Source: Emmonsiellopsis sp. PD_33 (Eukaryota > Ascomycota > Eurotiomycetes > Onygenales > Ajellomycetaceae). From it: DNA of 35,912 nucleotides. The stretch lies in NCBI GenBank assembly GCA_032988165.1, contig JANTQF010000356.1, positions 1 to 35,912 of the forward strand. Reading direction: 5' to 3'. The notes below the pieces were generated by a model. The model ran no database searches. It had not been told where the DNA came from and saw nothing but the letters and a program-made list of their open reading frames with translations. Below, one piece after another: positions 10,621-19,404 of the stretch (positions are counted from its first letter, which is position 1; each line of letters starts with the position of its first letter). A program made the translations under genes and the position numbers.

Positions 10621-11459
10621 ATGCCTAGAAGCACCCATCGATCTCCTCTGGCCGAATGGGGCGGACCACCCTACGCTGATGATTGCTGTTGCGAGGACTC
10701 TAATTTTGAGGATGATACGTGCCCGAGTACATCCCAATGTGGGAGCTGTTATTCGAATTGCGATGGGTGGTCAGGGAGACTGCGGCGGAATGAGAGATGG
10801 ATGTATGTATGGACAGATTTATTTGCCATATCCTGTTCATGTTCATGTTTCGTCACACATTGCTTTTACCCCCTTAATTCCTTTCGTATCACGCCCCCGC
10901 CCCGTCCCGTTCTCATCTATACCGTACTAACTAACCCCTCCCCCCCTGCTCCCTATACAGCCCAACACCCTACGACTACCCCCCCTCTAACCAACTATAC
11001 ACCCACCCCCACGACGACGATGATGATTACTCCCCCGAAATAATCACCATCGCCCCGCGCCACCACCATTACCACTCCCGCCTCTCCCATGCCAACACCA
11101 ACCAAACCATCCAACCCTACAACCCCCCATACCAACGCCAACACCCCCAAATCCACCACCACCACTATCACATCCACACCCCTCCCGCTTCTCCGGGCAG
11201 CACTCGTTCCCCAGCCCGCCACGCGGACTCGTATGTGCTTAGTCGGCCGTCGCGGAAAGCGCAGTCGTCGGGGTCCGGGTGCAGGTGTGATGTTTGCCTT
11301 GCGGCGGGGTATCAGCGGGGGGTTTCGGGGGGAAGGGGGGGAAGGGGGGGGAAGGGGAGGGGGAGGAAGGGGTATGTGGGTGGATGCGGGAATGGGAGTG
11401 GGAACGGGGTGTCCGTGGAGAAGTTGCCGTTTCCGCTGAGGATGGTTATGGGGAGGTGA
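10621..11459 (+). CDS. His/Pro/Gly-rich protein with a CRCDVC motif, unknown function
   Basis: Spliced model: exons 10621-10802 and 10961-11459 (intron GTATGT...CTAACTAAC...ACAG), giving 226 aa. The N-terminal ~60 residues are Cys/acidic-rich (ADDCCCEDSNFEDD, STSQCGSC). The middle is low complexity, with an Asp run (DDDDDYSPE) and His/Tyr/Pro-rich stretches. Near residue 155 there is GCRCDVCLAAGY, followed by a Gly/Arg/Lys-rich segment and the ending LPFPLRMVMGR. I recognise no domain. The paired cysteines could bind metal or form disulfides; no signal peptide is evident. The intron with a perfect branch site and the phase-correct junction make a real gene likely. The second exon switches sharply from almost G-free sense sequence to G-rich sense sequence near 11200. 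Confidence 0.6.
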
Positions 11460-11832
11460 AGGGGGGGTGGGGAGGGGTTGGTGTGGTGTGGTGAGTAAGG
11501 ATGGACGGTGGACGGGAGGGTGTTGTTTTATGTGGTCTTTTTTTTCTTTTCCTTCTTCTTTATCTTCTACTACTGCTATTGTTGTTTGAAATTATATCTT
11601 CTTAGGGTGGTAGGGGGGGGAACAGGGTGGGTTGACTGGTGCCTCAGCAGTAGCATAAGGTTCCCCAAGACACCATACCATGCCTGTGAAAACCATAGCT
11701 AGCTACGTGTAAGGTAGGTAGGTAAGAAATCGATGAAATCAATTGAATTCCTAGGGAGACTAAACTGGCTGTTAATACAGACATTGGCTTACAGCACACT
11801 GCAAGTTAATTAACCAGTAACTGCCAGTGAGT
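11460..11832. other. intergenic region, 3' flank of the 226-aa gene
   Basis: G/T-rich then T-rich 3'-UTR-like sequence, including a TTTTTTTTCTTTTCC run near 11537 and a short TAGG repeat near 11713-11722. No gene is seen. Confidence 0.5.
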
Positions 11833-12070
11833 TTATAGATCTGCAAGTGAAACAAACACTATTCCCTGACAAGATATATTGACTTGTATAAACCAGGGCC
11901 AGCATTACTCAGCTAATGCTCTCTTTCCTGCAGCTACCATCCTACTGCTCTTTATATCCCAAGCATACATGGAAAGAGAAAGTCAAAGCTAACTAAGTGG
12001 CAGCAAGTGTCCTTTCCCCAGGCTGTTCCAGGCTGTTGTTGCGTTGTTATTTTCCCTTGCATTATCTGTC

Positions 12071-12088
12071 TTCTTCTTCTTCTTCTTC
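12071..12088 (+). repeat. (TTC)6 microsatellite in locus B
   Basis: Six TTC units followed by TCCCCAG. It occupies the same place relative to the CC-TM module as the long TTC run of A and the GAA (+ strand) run of C. Confidence 0.85.
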
Positions 12089-12140
12089 TCCCCAGCTGCC
12101 GACCAACACTCATTTCATCATTAATACCCCCAACCACGGC

Positions 12141-12464
12141 ATGGAATGCTGTCAGGAGATCAAGCGTATCACTATTGCAACGGGTGCTATAGGGTGTGCT
12201 ACATTTATTATTGCAGCCATCATTCTCATCCTGTATGTGTGTTCTGATATTTCTATTGGATGCTTAACTACTGATGAGCCAAATTATAGTGCGATTCGAC
12301 AGACCAGATTCTGTGTGACCACGGCCCCCACAAACGATCGTAAGCTCGCTCCTAACCTAGAGTGCGAAATTAAGGCTGACAGATGCCAGTGTGTTTCCGA
12401 AGAGCTCCAAAGGGAGATGAAAAACATGCAAACTAAAAATCAGACCAAACAGACTGAGATGTAA
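12141..12464 (+). CDS. small ORF of the DCC-TM-YVCSD family (copy B)
   Basis: A 107-codon ORF starts MECCQEIKRI, then one hydrophobic helix of ~20 residues, then LILYVCSDISIGC and TTDEPNYSAIRQTR. It is the longest intact frame of the family here. The part after ~12340 reads through the 43-nt intron-like module (giving CEIKADRCQC) and then into a polar, Gln/Lys-rich helix (EELQREMKNMQTKNQTKQTE). If the intron is spliced, the polar helix still follows. Predicted topology: short Cys-containing N-terminus, one membrane span, polar tail. Function unknown. Conservation of the same residues at four sites suggests past selection on the protein. Confidence 0.4.
   Translation: MECCQEIKRITIATGAIGCATFIIAAIILILYVCSDISIGCLTTDEPNYSAIRQTRFCVTTAPTNDRKLAPNLECEIKADRCQCVSEELQREMKNMQTKNQTKQTEM
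12340..12382 (+). repeat. repeated 43-nt intron-like module, copy B-i1
   Basis: Starts GTAAGCTCGCTCCTAAC and ends AAGGCTGACAG. Same length and ends as the modules at 7157-7199 and 25645-25603. Confidence 0.7.
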
Positions 12465-12573
12465 GTAAAGCAGACTGAATTCGGAACATTGCTCATTGAT
12501 ACCAATTTTATTGAAACTACTAGTAAGCTGGCCCGGCTGCCGAGAACGGACCTGCATCAGAAACAAAGACCTT

Positions 12574-12858
12574 ATGCTATGCCGGTTCCAGGATGACAAG
12601 GATGTCTGGGAAAAGGAGAAGGATGAGATGAGGCTGGCAGTGGTGAAGCTGGAAAAGGAGAAGGATGGGATGGGGCTGGAGATTGAGAAGCTCAAAAAGG
12701 AGATTACCAACCTCAAAGAGGAGATGAAGGACCAGCAGAGGAAGATTGCCTTAGAAGCAGAGAAACAACGTGAAAAAATCAACAAGGAGGTTGCGGCGCG
12801 TATCCAGAGGGCAAGCACTCACACACGGTTCTTTGCCATGGAAACAGTGGATTACTGA
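12574..12858 (+). CDS. coiled-coil ORF in locus B
   Basis: Ninety-four codons from ATG 12574. Nearly the whole frame is a heptad-like charged helix (VWEKEKDEMRLAVVKLEKEK, then LEIEKLKKEITNLKEEMK and KIALEAEKQREKINKE), predicting a long coiled coil. It ends FFAMETVDY. The same reading frame resumes after 12943 with ERLSEVAAITAGHLKQ. A GTGGAT...CCAG interval at 12847-12942 is exactly 96 nt and would join the two in phase, so the true protein may be a coiled coil plus a C-terminal domain. The upstream extension is unclear because of the stop in the polar-helix frame. No known family is recognised. Confidence 0.45.
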   Translation: MLCRFQDDKDVWEKEKDEMRLAVVKLEKEKDGMGLEIEKLKKEITNLKEEMKDQQRKIALEAEKQREKINKEVAARIQRASTHTRFFAMETVDY

Positions 12859-12942
12859 ATTCTACCAAAGATTCTTGGATGATAACCCAATCCTGATCCT
12901 CAATCCGAACCAGGTCCATCCAAGCAAGTTTCATACTGCCAG

Positions 12943-13137
12943 GAGAGGTTATCCGAAGTGGCCGCAATAACAGCAGGGCATCTAAAACAATTCCCGGATA
13001 ATACTCATCTCAAACAATCCCAGGAGCTGGTCGTACACCTATGGAAGCCTCAGTTTGGCAAACGCACCTTGAACAAAATCCTCACCGATCACGGATTCCA
13101 CATTGACGAAGAACAATTGTATAGTACAAAGCAATAG
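12943..13137 (+). CDS. C-terminal exon/ORF of locus B, unknown domain
   Basis: An open frame with normal composition carries HLKQFPDNTHLKQ, LVVHLWKPQFGKRTLNKIL and TDHGFHIDEEQLYS, then TAG. The text looks like a real folded domain, not low complexity. It is in the same frame as the coiled coil and could be its last exon. Just downstream (13148-13210) a second frame reads a short Ser/Lys/Arg-rich basic tail (TKRSTSAADEKSSKRSRS), similar to a nuclear localisation signal. Whether it belongs to the same protein cannot be settled here. Confidence 0.4.
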   Translation, partial: ERLSEVAAITAGHLKQFPDNTHLKQSQELVVHLWKPQFGKRTLNKILTDHGFHIDEEQLYSTKQ

Positions 13138-13210
13138 TACAACACATGCCTAAGATCCAACCTGAATCAGAACCTTCCGGCACCAAACGGTCGACCAGTG
13201 CCGCCGATGA

Positions 13211-13771
13211 GAAATCCTCCAAGCGATCCCGATCATGAATTTCCCTCAGGCCATCTTCGCTTGCTCGCTGGCGCCGTCTTGACTTTTGAGGGGGGGGATA
13301 GTTAAAAGGATGTTGCTTCGGAATCTGATACACAACCTGTTTATTTTCTGCCTTCTGTTCTTTTCTTCCTCTTCTCTAGAATGAGCCAGTTTTATCCAGC
13401 TTCATTGGGAATTAAATCAATTGATTTTCACTCACCCTACCAACATAAAGCAAAAAAAAAAAAAAAAAAAAAAAAGATCATTCATATCAAAGGTATGGTA
13501 TGGTTACAAGTGGTTTGTTGATTTCTTTTCTCTTTTTTTTCGTTCGTAGTACCAAAATACATATAGATAGAGTATGGGTGTATGGAAAAGAAAAGGGTGA
13601 AAAAGAAGAGGCTATAGCACATACAACAGAAAAAGAAACAGTTACATGAGGAGACCATTTAGGGTGGTGGAGGCATCAAGTGCAGTCAGTTAATGAGATT
13701 TATGCATATGACAAGAGGAGATAGATAGATAAGGGGGAAGGGTAGGGAGTTAGTTATTCAATCGAAGTTCT
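13211..13771. other. intergenic region between locus B and LPD1
   Basis: Contains a long poly-A run near 13450-13474, T-rich tracts and a GATAGATAG repeat near 13720. It should include the 3' UTR of the leftward lipoamide dehydrogenase gene. The 83-codon minus-strand frame at 13082-13333 overlaps the C-terminal ORF of locus B in antisense and has no family features. Confidence 0.5.
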
Positions 13772-15518
13772 CTAGAAATGGATAGCCTTCGAGTACGTGG
13801 CCATGGCAGCCTCCTTGAAGGCTTCCGAGAGCGTGGGGTGGGCGTGGCATGTGCGGGCGACGTCCTCGGAGCTTGCGCCGTACTCGATCGCGAGCGTAGC
13901 CTCCGCGATCATCTCGCCGGCGTTGGCGCCAATGATGTGCACACCAAGGATGCGGTCAGTCTCAGCGTCCGCGATGAATTTGACCTGGCCTTCGGTCTCC
14001 AGGTTGGTCTTGGCGCGGGAGTTGGCGCTAAAGGGGAAGGTCCCGACGCGGTACTTGATGCCCGCGGCCTTGACCTCAGCCTCGTTCTGGCCAACCCAGG
14101 CGACTTCGGGGTGGGTGTACATGACGCTGGGGATGGCGGCGTAGTTGACGTGTCCGTAGCCCTTCTTGATGTACTCGACGGCGGCAACGGCCTCCTCCTC
14201 GGCCTTGTGGGCCAACATGGGTCCGAATGTGCAGTCGCCAATCACGCGGATGTGCTGGGATTTCGTGCGGTACTCCTGATCAATGACCAATCGTCCCTTC
14301 TCGTCAACCTCGAGACCAACCTTCTCCAGACCGAGGCCTTCGGTGTATGGTCTGCGTCCAATGGCGACCAGCACAACATCGGCGTCCAGTTTTTGCTCCT
14401 TGCCGCCCTTGGCAGCCTCAACATTGAGAACAACCTCCTTGCCACTGTCGTCACCGGAGGTGACTTTCGTGCCGACGAGGAATTTGATACCTTGTTTCGC
14501 AAGGACTTTCTGGGCTTGTTTGGCGATTTCGGCATCCATTCCAGGTCCACCGATTTGGTTAAGGAATTCGACGACGGTTACTTTCGCGCCCAAGCGGGAC
14601 CATACGGAGGCCTATTCCATGTTAGAACGAGGATGCGATTGGCCAATTTTGGACAGGAGCAGACTATACCATCTCAAGGCCAATGATACCACCACCAATG
14701 ACAACCATCTTCTCTGGAACCTCGGTCAATTCCAAAGCTCCAGTGCTAGAGATAATGCGCTTCTCATCGATAGTCAAGCCGGGGAAAGGGGTAGATTCGC
14801 TGCCGGTGGCGACAATGATGTTCTTTCCCTTGAGGACGCGCTCACCGCCCTCGAGCAGATCGACCTTGACAGAGTTCTGATCAATGAACGAGCCAGTGCC
14901 CTTGACGTAGTCGACATTGTTCTTTTTCAGGAGGAACTCGATGCCTTTCGTAAGACCGTCCACGGAGGTCTCTTTGGCCTTCATCATCTGGGCCAGGTTG
15001 AGTTTCACATCTCCGACTTCAATGCCGCGTTTCTTGGTATCGTGGAGGATCTGGTGGTAGAGGTGGGAGTTGTTGAGAAGGGATTTCGAGGGGATACAGC
15101 CGACGTTTAAACATGTGCCGCCCAATTTGCCTCGTTTCTCGATACAGGCGGTCTGCCGGGTGGGAAGGGAGTTAGACGTGAGAAGAGTGAAATTGTCGAG
15201 ATAGCGATGGCTGGGAAGATTCATACTTTTAGGCCTTCCTGGCCAGCTTTAATTGCAGCAACATATCCGGCAACTCCGCCTCCTATTATAACCAGGTCAT
15301 GCTCCTCTGCGGTTGATATGAGATTAGCGACATGCCCCCCGGATTAGCTAGCGTTATTGTCAGTGATGAGACTCACCTGATTCGGTAGCGTAACCTCTTC
15401 TCGAGTATCTGAAGACATAGGAGCCGGAGAGAGGGACTGAGGCGGGGGAGATTTGTGTTTGCGGCGAGAGTCTGGTTGCCGGCCGTCCGGCCAGGCGAGG
15501 GAGCACGGGGCGGAACAT
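13772..15518 (-). CDS. LPD1: dihydrolipoamide dehydrogenase, mitochondrial (E3)
   Basis: Spliced model of four exons: 15518-15377, 15306-15227, 15152-14670 and 14611-13772, giving 514 aa, the usual length. The first ~45 residues are Arg/Ser-rich with no acidic residues and end RYSRRGYATES, a typical mitochondrial targeting peptide. The FAD-binding motif IIGGGVAGYVAA (~54) runs across exon 2. The redox-active disulfide GGTCLNVGCIPSK gives Cys88/Cys93. The NAD-binding motif VIGGGIIGLEM lies at ~224-235. The C-terminal dimer-interface motif HAHPTLSEAF supplies the catalytic His/Glu pair (~493/498). The enzyme reoxidises lipoamide in the pyruvate, 2-oxoglutarate and branched-chain dehydrogenase complexes and in glycine cleavage, in the matrix. 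All splice phases agree. The start ATG 15518 is the first that yields a targeting peptide. Confidence 0.96.
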
Positions 15519-16480
15519 TGTGATGGGAGGGGGCGCGAAGAACGGGACGACAGGGAGCACGCAGACAGAGAGGGCCGTACGGGGTCAGCAGGCGGCGAGG
15601 CGGGGTGGAAACGAGGGATATGGAGCAGCAATGGGCGGGAAGATGGGATGAGGTTGTTGGGACCGGTTGGGCTGCGGCGGATTATTTTTGCGAGGAAGCT
15701 GCATGCTGAGTCAGCCGCGCTACGGGCGGCGCTTGGCGCCAGCTCGGCAATTCTCGGCTTAGCCGCGCGGAACTTGGATTCCAGTCTCAACTTCCTCAGA
15801 CATCGGCTATCCAACTGCTCTTGTCCTGGGTTTCTTTAATAACTATGGCTGTTCTGTTCATGTTTGTCCTGAACTTACCTGGCTGCCATCAATTCGTCTT
15901 GTCCTCCCCATCCCTCCTCGTCCGCTTCCCGCGGGGAAATTCCGCCCTCCGGGACGGGAAGCGGATCGTCAATTTTCCCCGGATGTTTGCCGGGCACTAT
16001 CACTTGAACCCAATTGGACCCAATCACCCTCGATCGGTCTCGTTGTTTGCGGTATATCGGGGCAATGCTGTATTATCGATGTTTTCCGACCTTTATTGCA
16101 TATAAGTGCTAGACCACAAAAAGGTCCGCCTTGGTGGCGGCCACTTAATTAATATCCTGACACACAAGATGTTATATAGCGATTAATCGCGGGAAACGCA
16201 GAGTCGTCATCGTTTTTGGAAATCCAAGCTACCATACACGGGGTCGATCGGAGTCTCCCGCTGTATATCAGCAGCTGCTAGCTTCCCTGTGTGGAACCGC
16301 CAGCCCGCAATCTTAACCTGCTGGGCCTCAGATTTGGTTTGTTTAAAGATGCCTTGTTCAGAATCCGCCGACGGATAAGCGCGGGAACTACGGGCCAATG
16401 GCAGGGGTATCCGTTGTGTCCGGGTCCAGCAGAATATCCGTTGACTACTGCTTAGTGTGAATAGAGGGATAGTGTCGAGT

Positions 16481-16535
16481 CAGTGCCTTCCTGAAAGGTA
16501 TATATTCGGTCGTGAAATATATACTGGAAGCACTG
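16481..16535. repeat. imperfect inverted repeat (hairpin)
   Basis: The ends CAGTGCCTTCC and GGAAGCACTG are near-complementary, as are inner TATATATT and AATATATA arms around a short loop. Isolated in gene-free DNA; function unknown. Confidence 0.55.
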
Positions 16536-18715
16536 AGAATTCTATGATTAGCCACATATTATGCCATATGTATATGCCAGTATATACAACCTCTGGCTGA
16601 AATTCATTGGACTGTTAATAAGACAAAGTGGCTCGATTCACGCAGACCTCGAAAATGCCCTTGCTTACTGGAAAACGAGCTGACAAGATAGAGGTCTGGA
16701 GAATAAGCACGCACAGTATCGTGGATTCAGCTCTCCTTATCATGACCCCAGGAGTGGGGTTTGCGACTGCCTTGAGTGTGGTTTCTGAAAGAGCTTGGGG
16801 ATAATACTCTCCAGGGCAAAATCATGTCGTTTTCACCTAAAGTACACTGGAAGACCTGTCCCTCGAACATTGCCTGGCGGAAACCCTGGGAGGGGGGCCG
16901 GTCAATGCAGTTTGGTCCATCAACCACGGCCTTATGCAACCGTGTATCGCTGCCACATGGATGGATAGAGCATTCACACCTGTATTCGTCTGGATTCCCT
17001 GTTTTATCAAGGTATAGAGCTGAGTGAGTTATCAAGCGCCATGAAATTATTTTACGATCCTTTCTGGTCACGGGCTAAACACATTTTTGCATATATATTT
17101 GCCTCCTTTCCATACCCCGGCGGAACATCCATCATGAGACACTGCAACCGTCGGGAAATGCTAACTGCTTGTGGAACAGTAGAAACACAGTGGAAACATG
17201 GTGGAAAGCCAAAAGTTATGGCATCCCAATGGCTATTCTTTTCGCTCACGTGCTGGAAATCTACGGTCTACCAAATTCCCATATGGTTGGCATCCGCCTA
17301 GGTGCCCTAGTAGGATTTATGGAGATTTCACCAGCCATTTTAAAATGTCAAAGAAGTAAAGAAGGAAATACATCTAGGAAAATAACCCAGCTCTTCCCTA
17401 TTTAAGAATTCATCTCATCATTGACCTTCTAACTTGGACGGAATCCAACTCTTCCACTTGGAAAGTTGTGCTTCGCGTCGGGTTGAGTTATTAACGGTAT
17501 ATCCCAAAAAGGAGAATTTCAGAGAAAAGATACAATTCGGGCGTTGGATTCCGAGCAAGGGCAGACAGGCTCCACCCACGTTGCCACTCACCCCACATAG
17601 CACTCCAGGTTCTGGCAAGTGTGGAGCTGAATGGAATTTGAGGAGAAGGACACAACTGGAAAGAGAGGAAAAGAGAAGCAAGAAGAAAAACATGTGTGAG
17701 TTTGCTCTTCTCCCATAGTTTGTTAAATGCTTCTGGATGATGTTACCTTGTTAAATGCTCACAATGGGGCACCGGACGACAAACTCCTGCTGAACAACAA
17801 TCCTGGACTCATGACAAAAGTCGAGATCGTTAGGATTACGTCTATTCAAACTCCATATCCCGAGTTTCTCTCAACGCTGGCAAGGGTCCATATGTTGAAC
17901 CATGGTATGGGCAAAAAGGGATTCCGAGCGGGTTCTGGGCTTTGGTTTTCTCGAGCCTTCAAGGAAAAAAGCAAACCCCCAGTGACAACATTGCGGAGAG
18001 CAGATATTTTCTTTCATTGGAATGGCCTGACTTGTGGTCGTGGAGTGGCAGCCCCTTGCAACCATCTAACCTGCAACACACATGCCAATCACATCACCCA
18101 ACGTTCGTCACGTCAAAGATAACAAATCTAATCTATCTCTTTAGATCTGTAACGATAGGCGTGATTGTCGCCATCGTCATGCTTCGATTGACACCCTGGG
18201 GCGGGATCAGCACTGCTCAAACACTGCGGGAAGATGCAGCCGAGCTGATGATTGGATAGTCTGATGAAACTGATAGGGCCATCCCATCCTGAACCGGCTT
18301 GAAAAATTTTCTTGGTCTCCAGACTTCGGGAGCTTCTAAATAAAATGAATCTCATGTGGGGATCTGAAAAAAAGAGAAAAAAACCGCGTGAACCAACTTC
18401 AACCAAGTGGATTGACGATGCTCCTGCGGGAGCTATCCCTGCTCATAGTGAGGTCAGCGGCGCTGGAAAGTGGAATTAGCGCGGATGGCCCGTCGGCTAG
18501 GATTCTCGGGAGAGACAGAGGGCTCCGTAGAGGGGAACGAACAAATAGGGCTATCCTCTTGTCGCCGGGAAGACGAACGTGCGCAACCATCCCGCCCTGC
18601 CTTTTGAATAGTTCTACAGCTCTCTGGCAGCGCAACCTTCGACGTTTGATATCACATGATGCGGCTGCCGGGTAACCTTCTCGAATGGGCGTCAAGGTTG
18701 GCCCTCCCGATCCTG

Positions 18716-18721
18716 GCGGGG
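18716..18721 (+). promoter_or_regulatory. CreA-like site upstream of the sugar transporter
   Basis: GCGGGG, first of four matches to SYGGRG (either strand) within 700 bp upstream of the sugar-transporter start; the others are at 19048-19053 (+), 19099-19104 (-) and 19262-19267 (-). Clusters of such sites are typical of glucose-regulated fungal transporter promoters. Binding is inferred. Confidence 0.35.
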
Positions 18722-19047
18722 CTGACTAAGCGCCACCCGAGCAGTGCCGAGCTGTGATTGGCCGCGAATCCCGGCCAGCCCGACGCCGTTTAAGCTTTCC
18801 GGCATTCGGAAGGATCAACCGGGCAACTTCCGTTTCGGGCGACCCGGCTATCAACCTCATCTCCAACTTCTCCAGCTTCCCCAACTCCGTCTGCTCCAGA
18901 GATCATAGATGTCGGCACAGTGCAGCCATATCTCCTGGCTACCGGCACGATAGCTGCGTTGTGTCTGAAGGAATGATCTTCTGTGTATAGAGGAGACAGC
19001 CGCTATCTCCACACTTTCCCCGTCCTATGCTTCCTGGTGCTTCGCAG

Positions 19048-19053
19048 GCGGGG
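19048..19053 (+). promoter_or_regulatory. CreA-like site (GCGGGG)
   Basis: Second site in the sugar-transporter promoter, within GCAGGCGGGGCGCC, about 350 bp before the start codon. Confidence 0.33.
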
Positions 19054-19098
19054 CGCCTACAGGAGCACGCGCTTGGAAAAACCCAGTCCCATGGGGTC

Positions 19099-19104
19099 CC
19101 CCGC
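19099..19104 (-). promoter_or_regulatory. CreA-like site (CCCCGC, minus strand)
   Basis: Third site, 46 bp after the second and inverted relative to it. Closely spaced pairs are the usual arrangement of functional CreA targets. Confidence 0.33.
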
Positions 19105-19261
19105 TAGTCGTGGCTGGCCTGGAAGATATTTTTGAGGATGGGGAAGTGTGGAGCAATCCTTAGCGCCAGAATTAAGACCCCATGGAGTCATGGATTGTGA
19201 CAGCTGTTGGAGTCTAGCATTGCCACAAGCTTTCGGAGGAGAATTAATAAGCGCGAGCTTT

Positions 19262-19267
19262 CCCCGC
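19262..19267 (-). promoter_or_regulatory. CreA-like site (CCCCGC, minus strand)
   Basis: Fourth site, about 140 bp before the start codon and just ahead of a pyrimidine-rich 5'-UTR-like tract (19280-19340). Confidence 0.3.
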
Positions 19268-19404
19268 CGGCTTGCGCGCTCCTCTTCCTTTTCTCTTTTC
19301 CCTTTGTCGTTGAAGAACTCGCAGCTCTTCGTTGTCTCCCGGTCTTTCTTGCACCCCTCCTACTACCTCTGCGGTGAGCGTTCAGCCCGCGACGCACCGG
19401 CATC

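Larger units (their letters stand above)
11833..13210 (+). pseudogene. repeat locus B: most complete copy of the dispersed family, possibly partly functional
   Basis: Locus B begins with the block shared with A (TATAGATCTGCAAGTGAAAC) and TTCCCTGACAAGATA, then a TATAAA-like box (11886). It continues with QLPSYCSLYPK coding (~11930), a segment from 11995 nearly identical to locus C (AAGTGGCAGC, TTCCCCAGGCTGTTCCAGGC), six TTC units ending in CCCCAG, the MECC ORF (12141), the 43-nt intron-like module (12340-12382), a second GTAAGCTGGCCC module (12523), a coiled-coil ORF and a C-terminal ORF. The ATG that opens the LPSYNSLYPK frame in C is missing here, and TAA interrupts the frame after QTEM. So it is either a pseudogene or a gene with more introns than I can prove. 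No transposase, reverse transcriptase or terminal inverted repeats are visible. Confidence 0.55.
15519..19404. other. 3.9-kb intergenic stretch without a supportable gene
   Basis: The left part (15519-15840) is the LPD1 promoter/5' UTR, and the right part (about 18700-19404) the sugar-transporter promoter with four GCGGGG/CCCCGC motifs. In between, reading frames are short, lack family motifs and show no matching intron signals. There are A/T-rich stretches at 16130-16200, 16500-16600 and 17050-17400. An imperfect hairpin is at 16481-16535. No tRNA, transposase or reverse-transcriptase motif was seen. It may hold old, degraded element DNA or a non-coding transcript, but nothing in it proves this. 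Confidence 0.5.

Noticed and set aside
13778..15110. Long + frames across the LPD1 locus (302 and 275 codons)
   Set aside because: They are antisense shadows of a clear lipoamide dehydrogenase gene with biased codon use.
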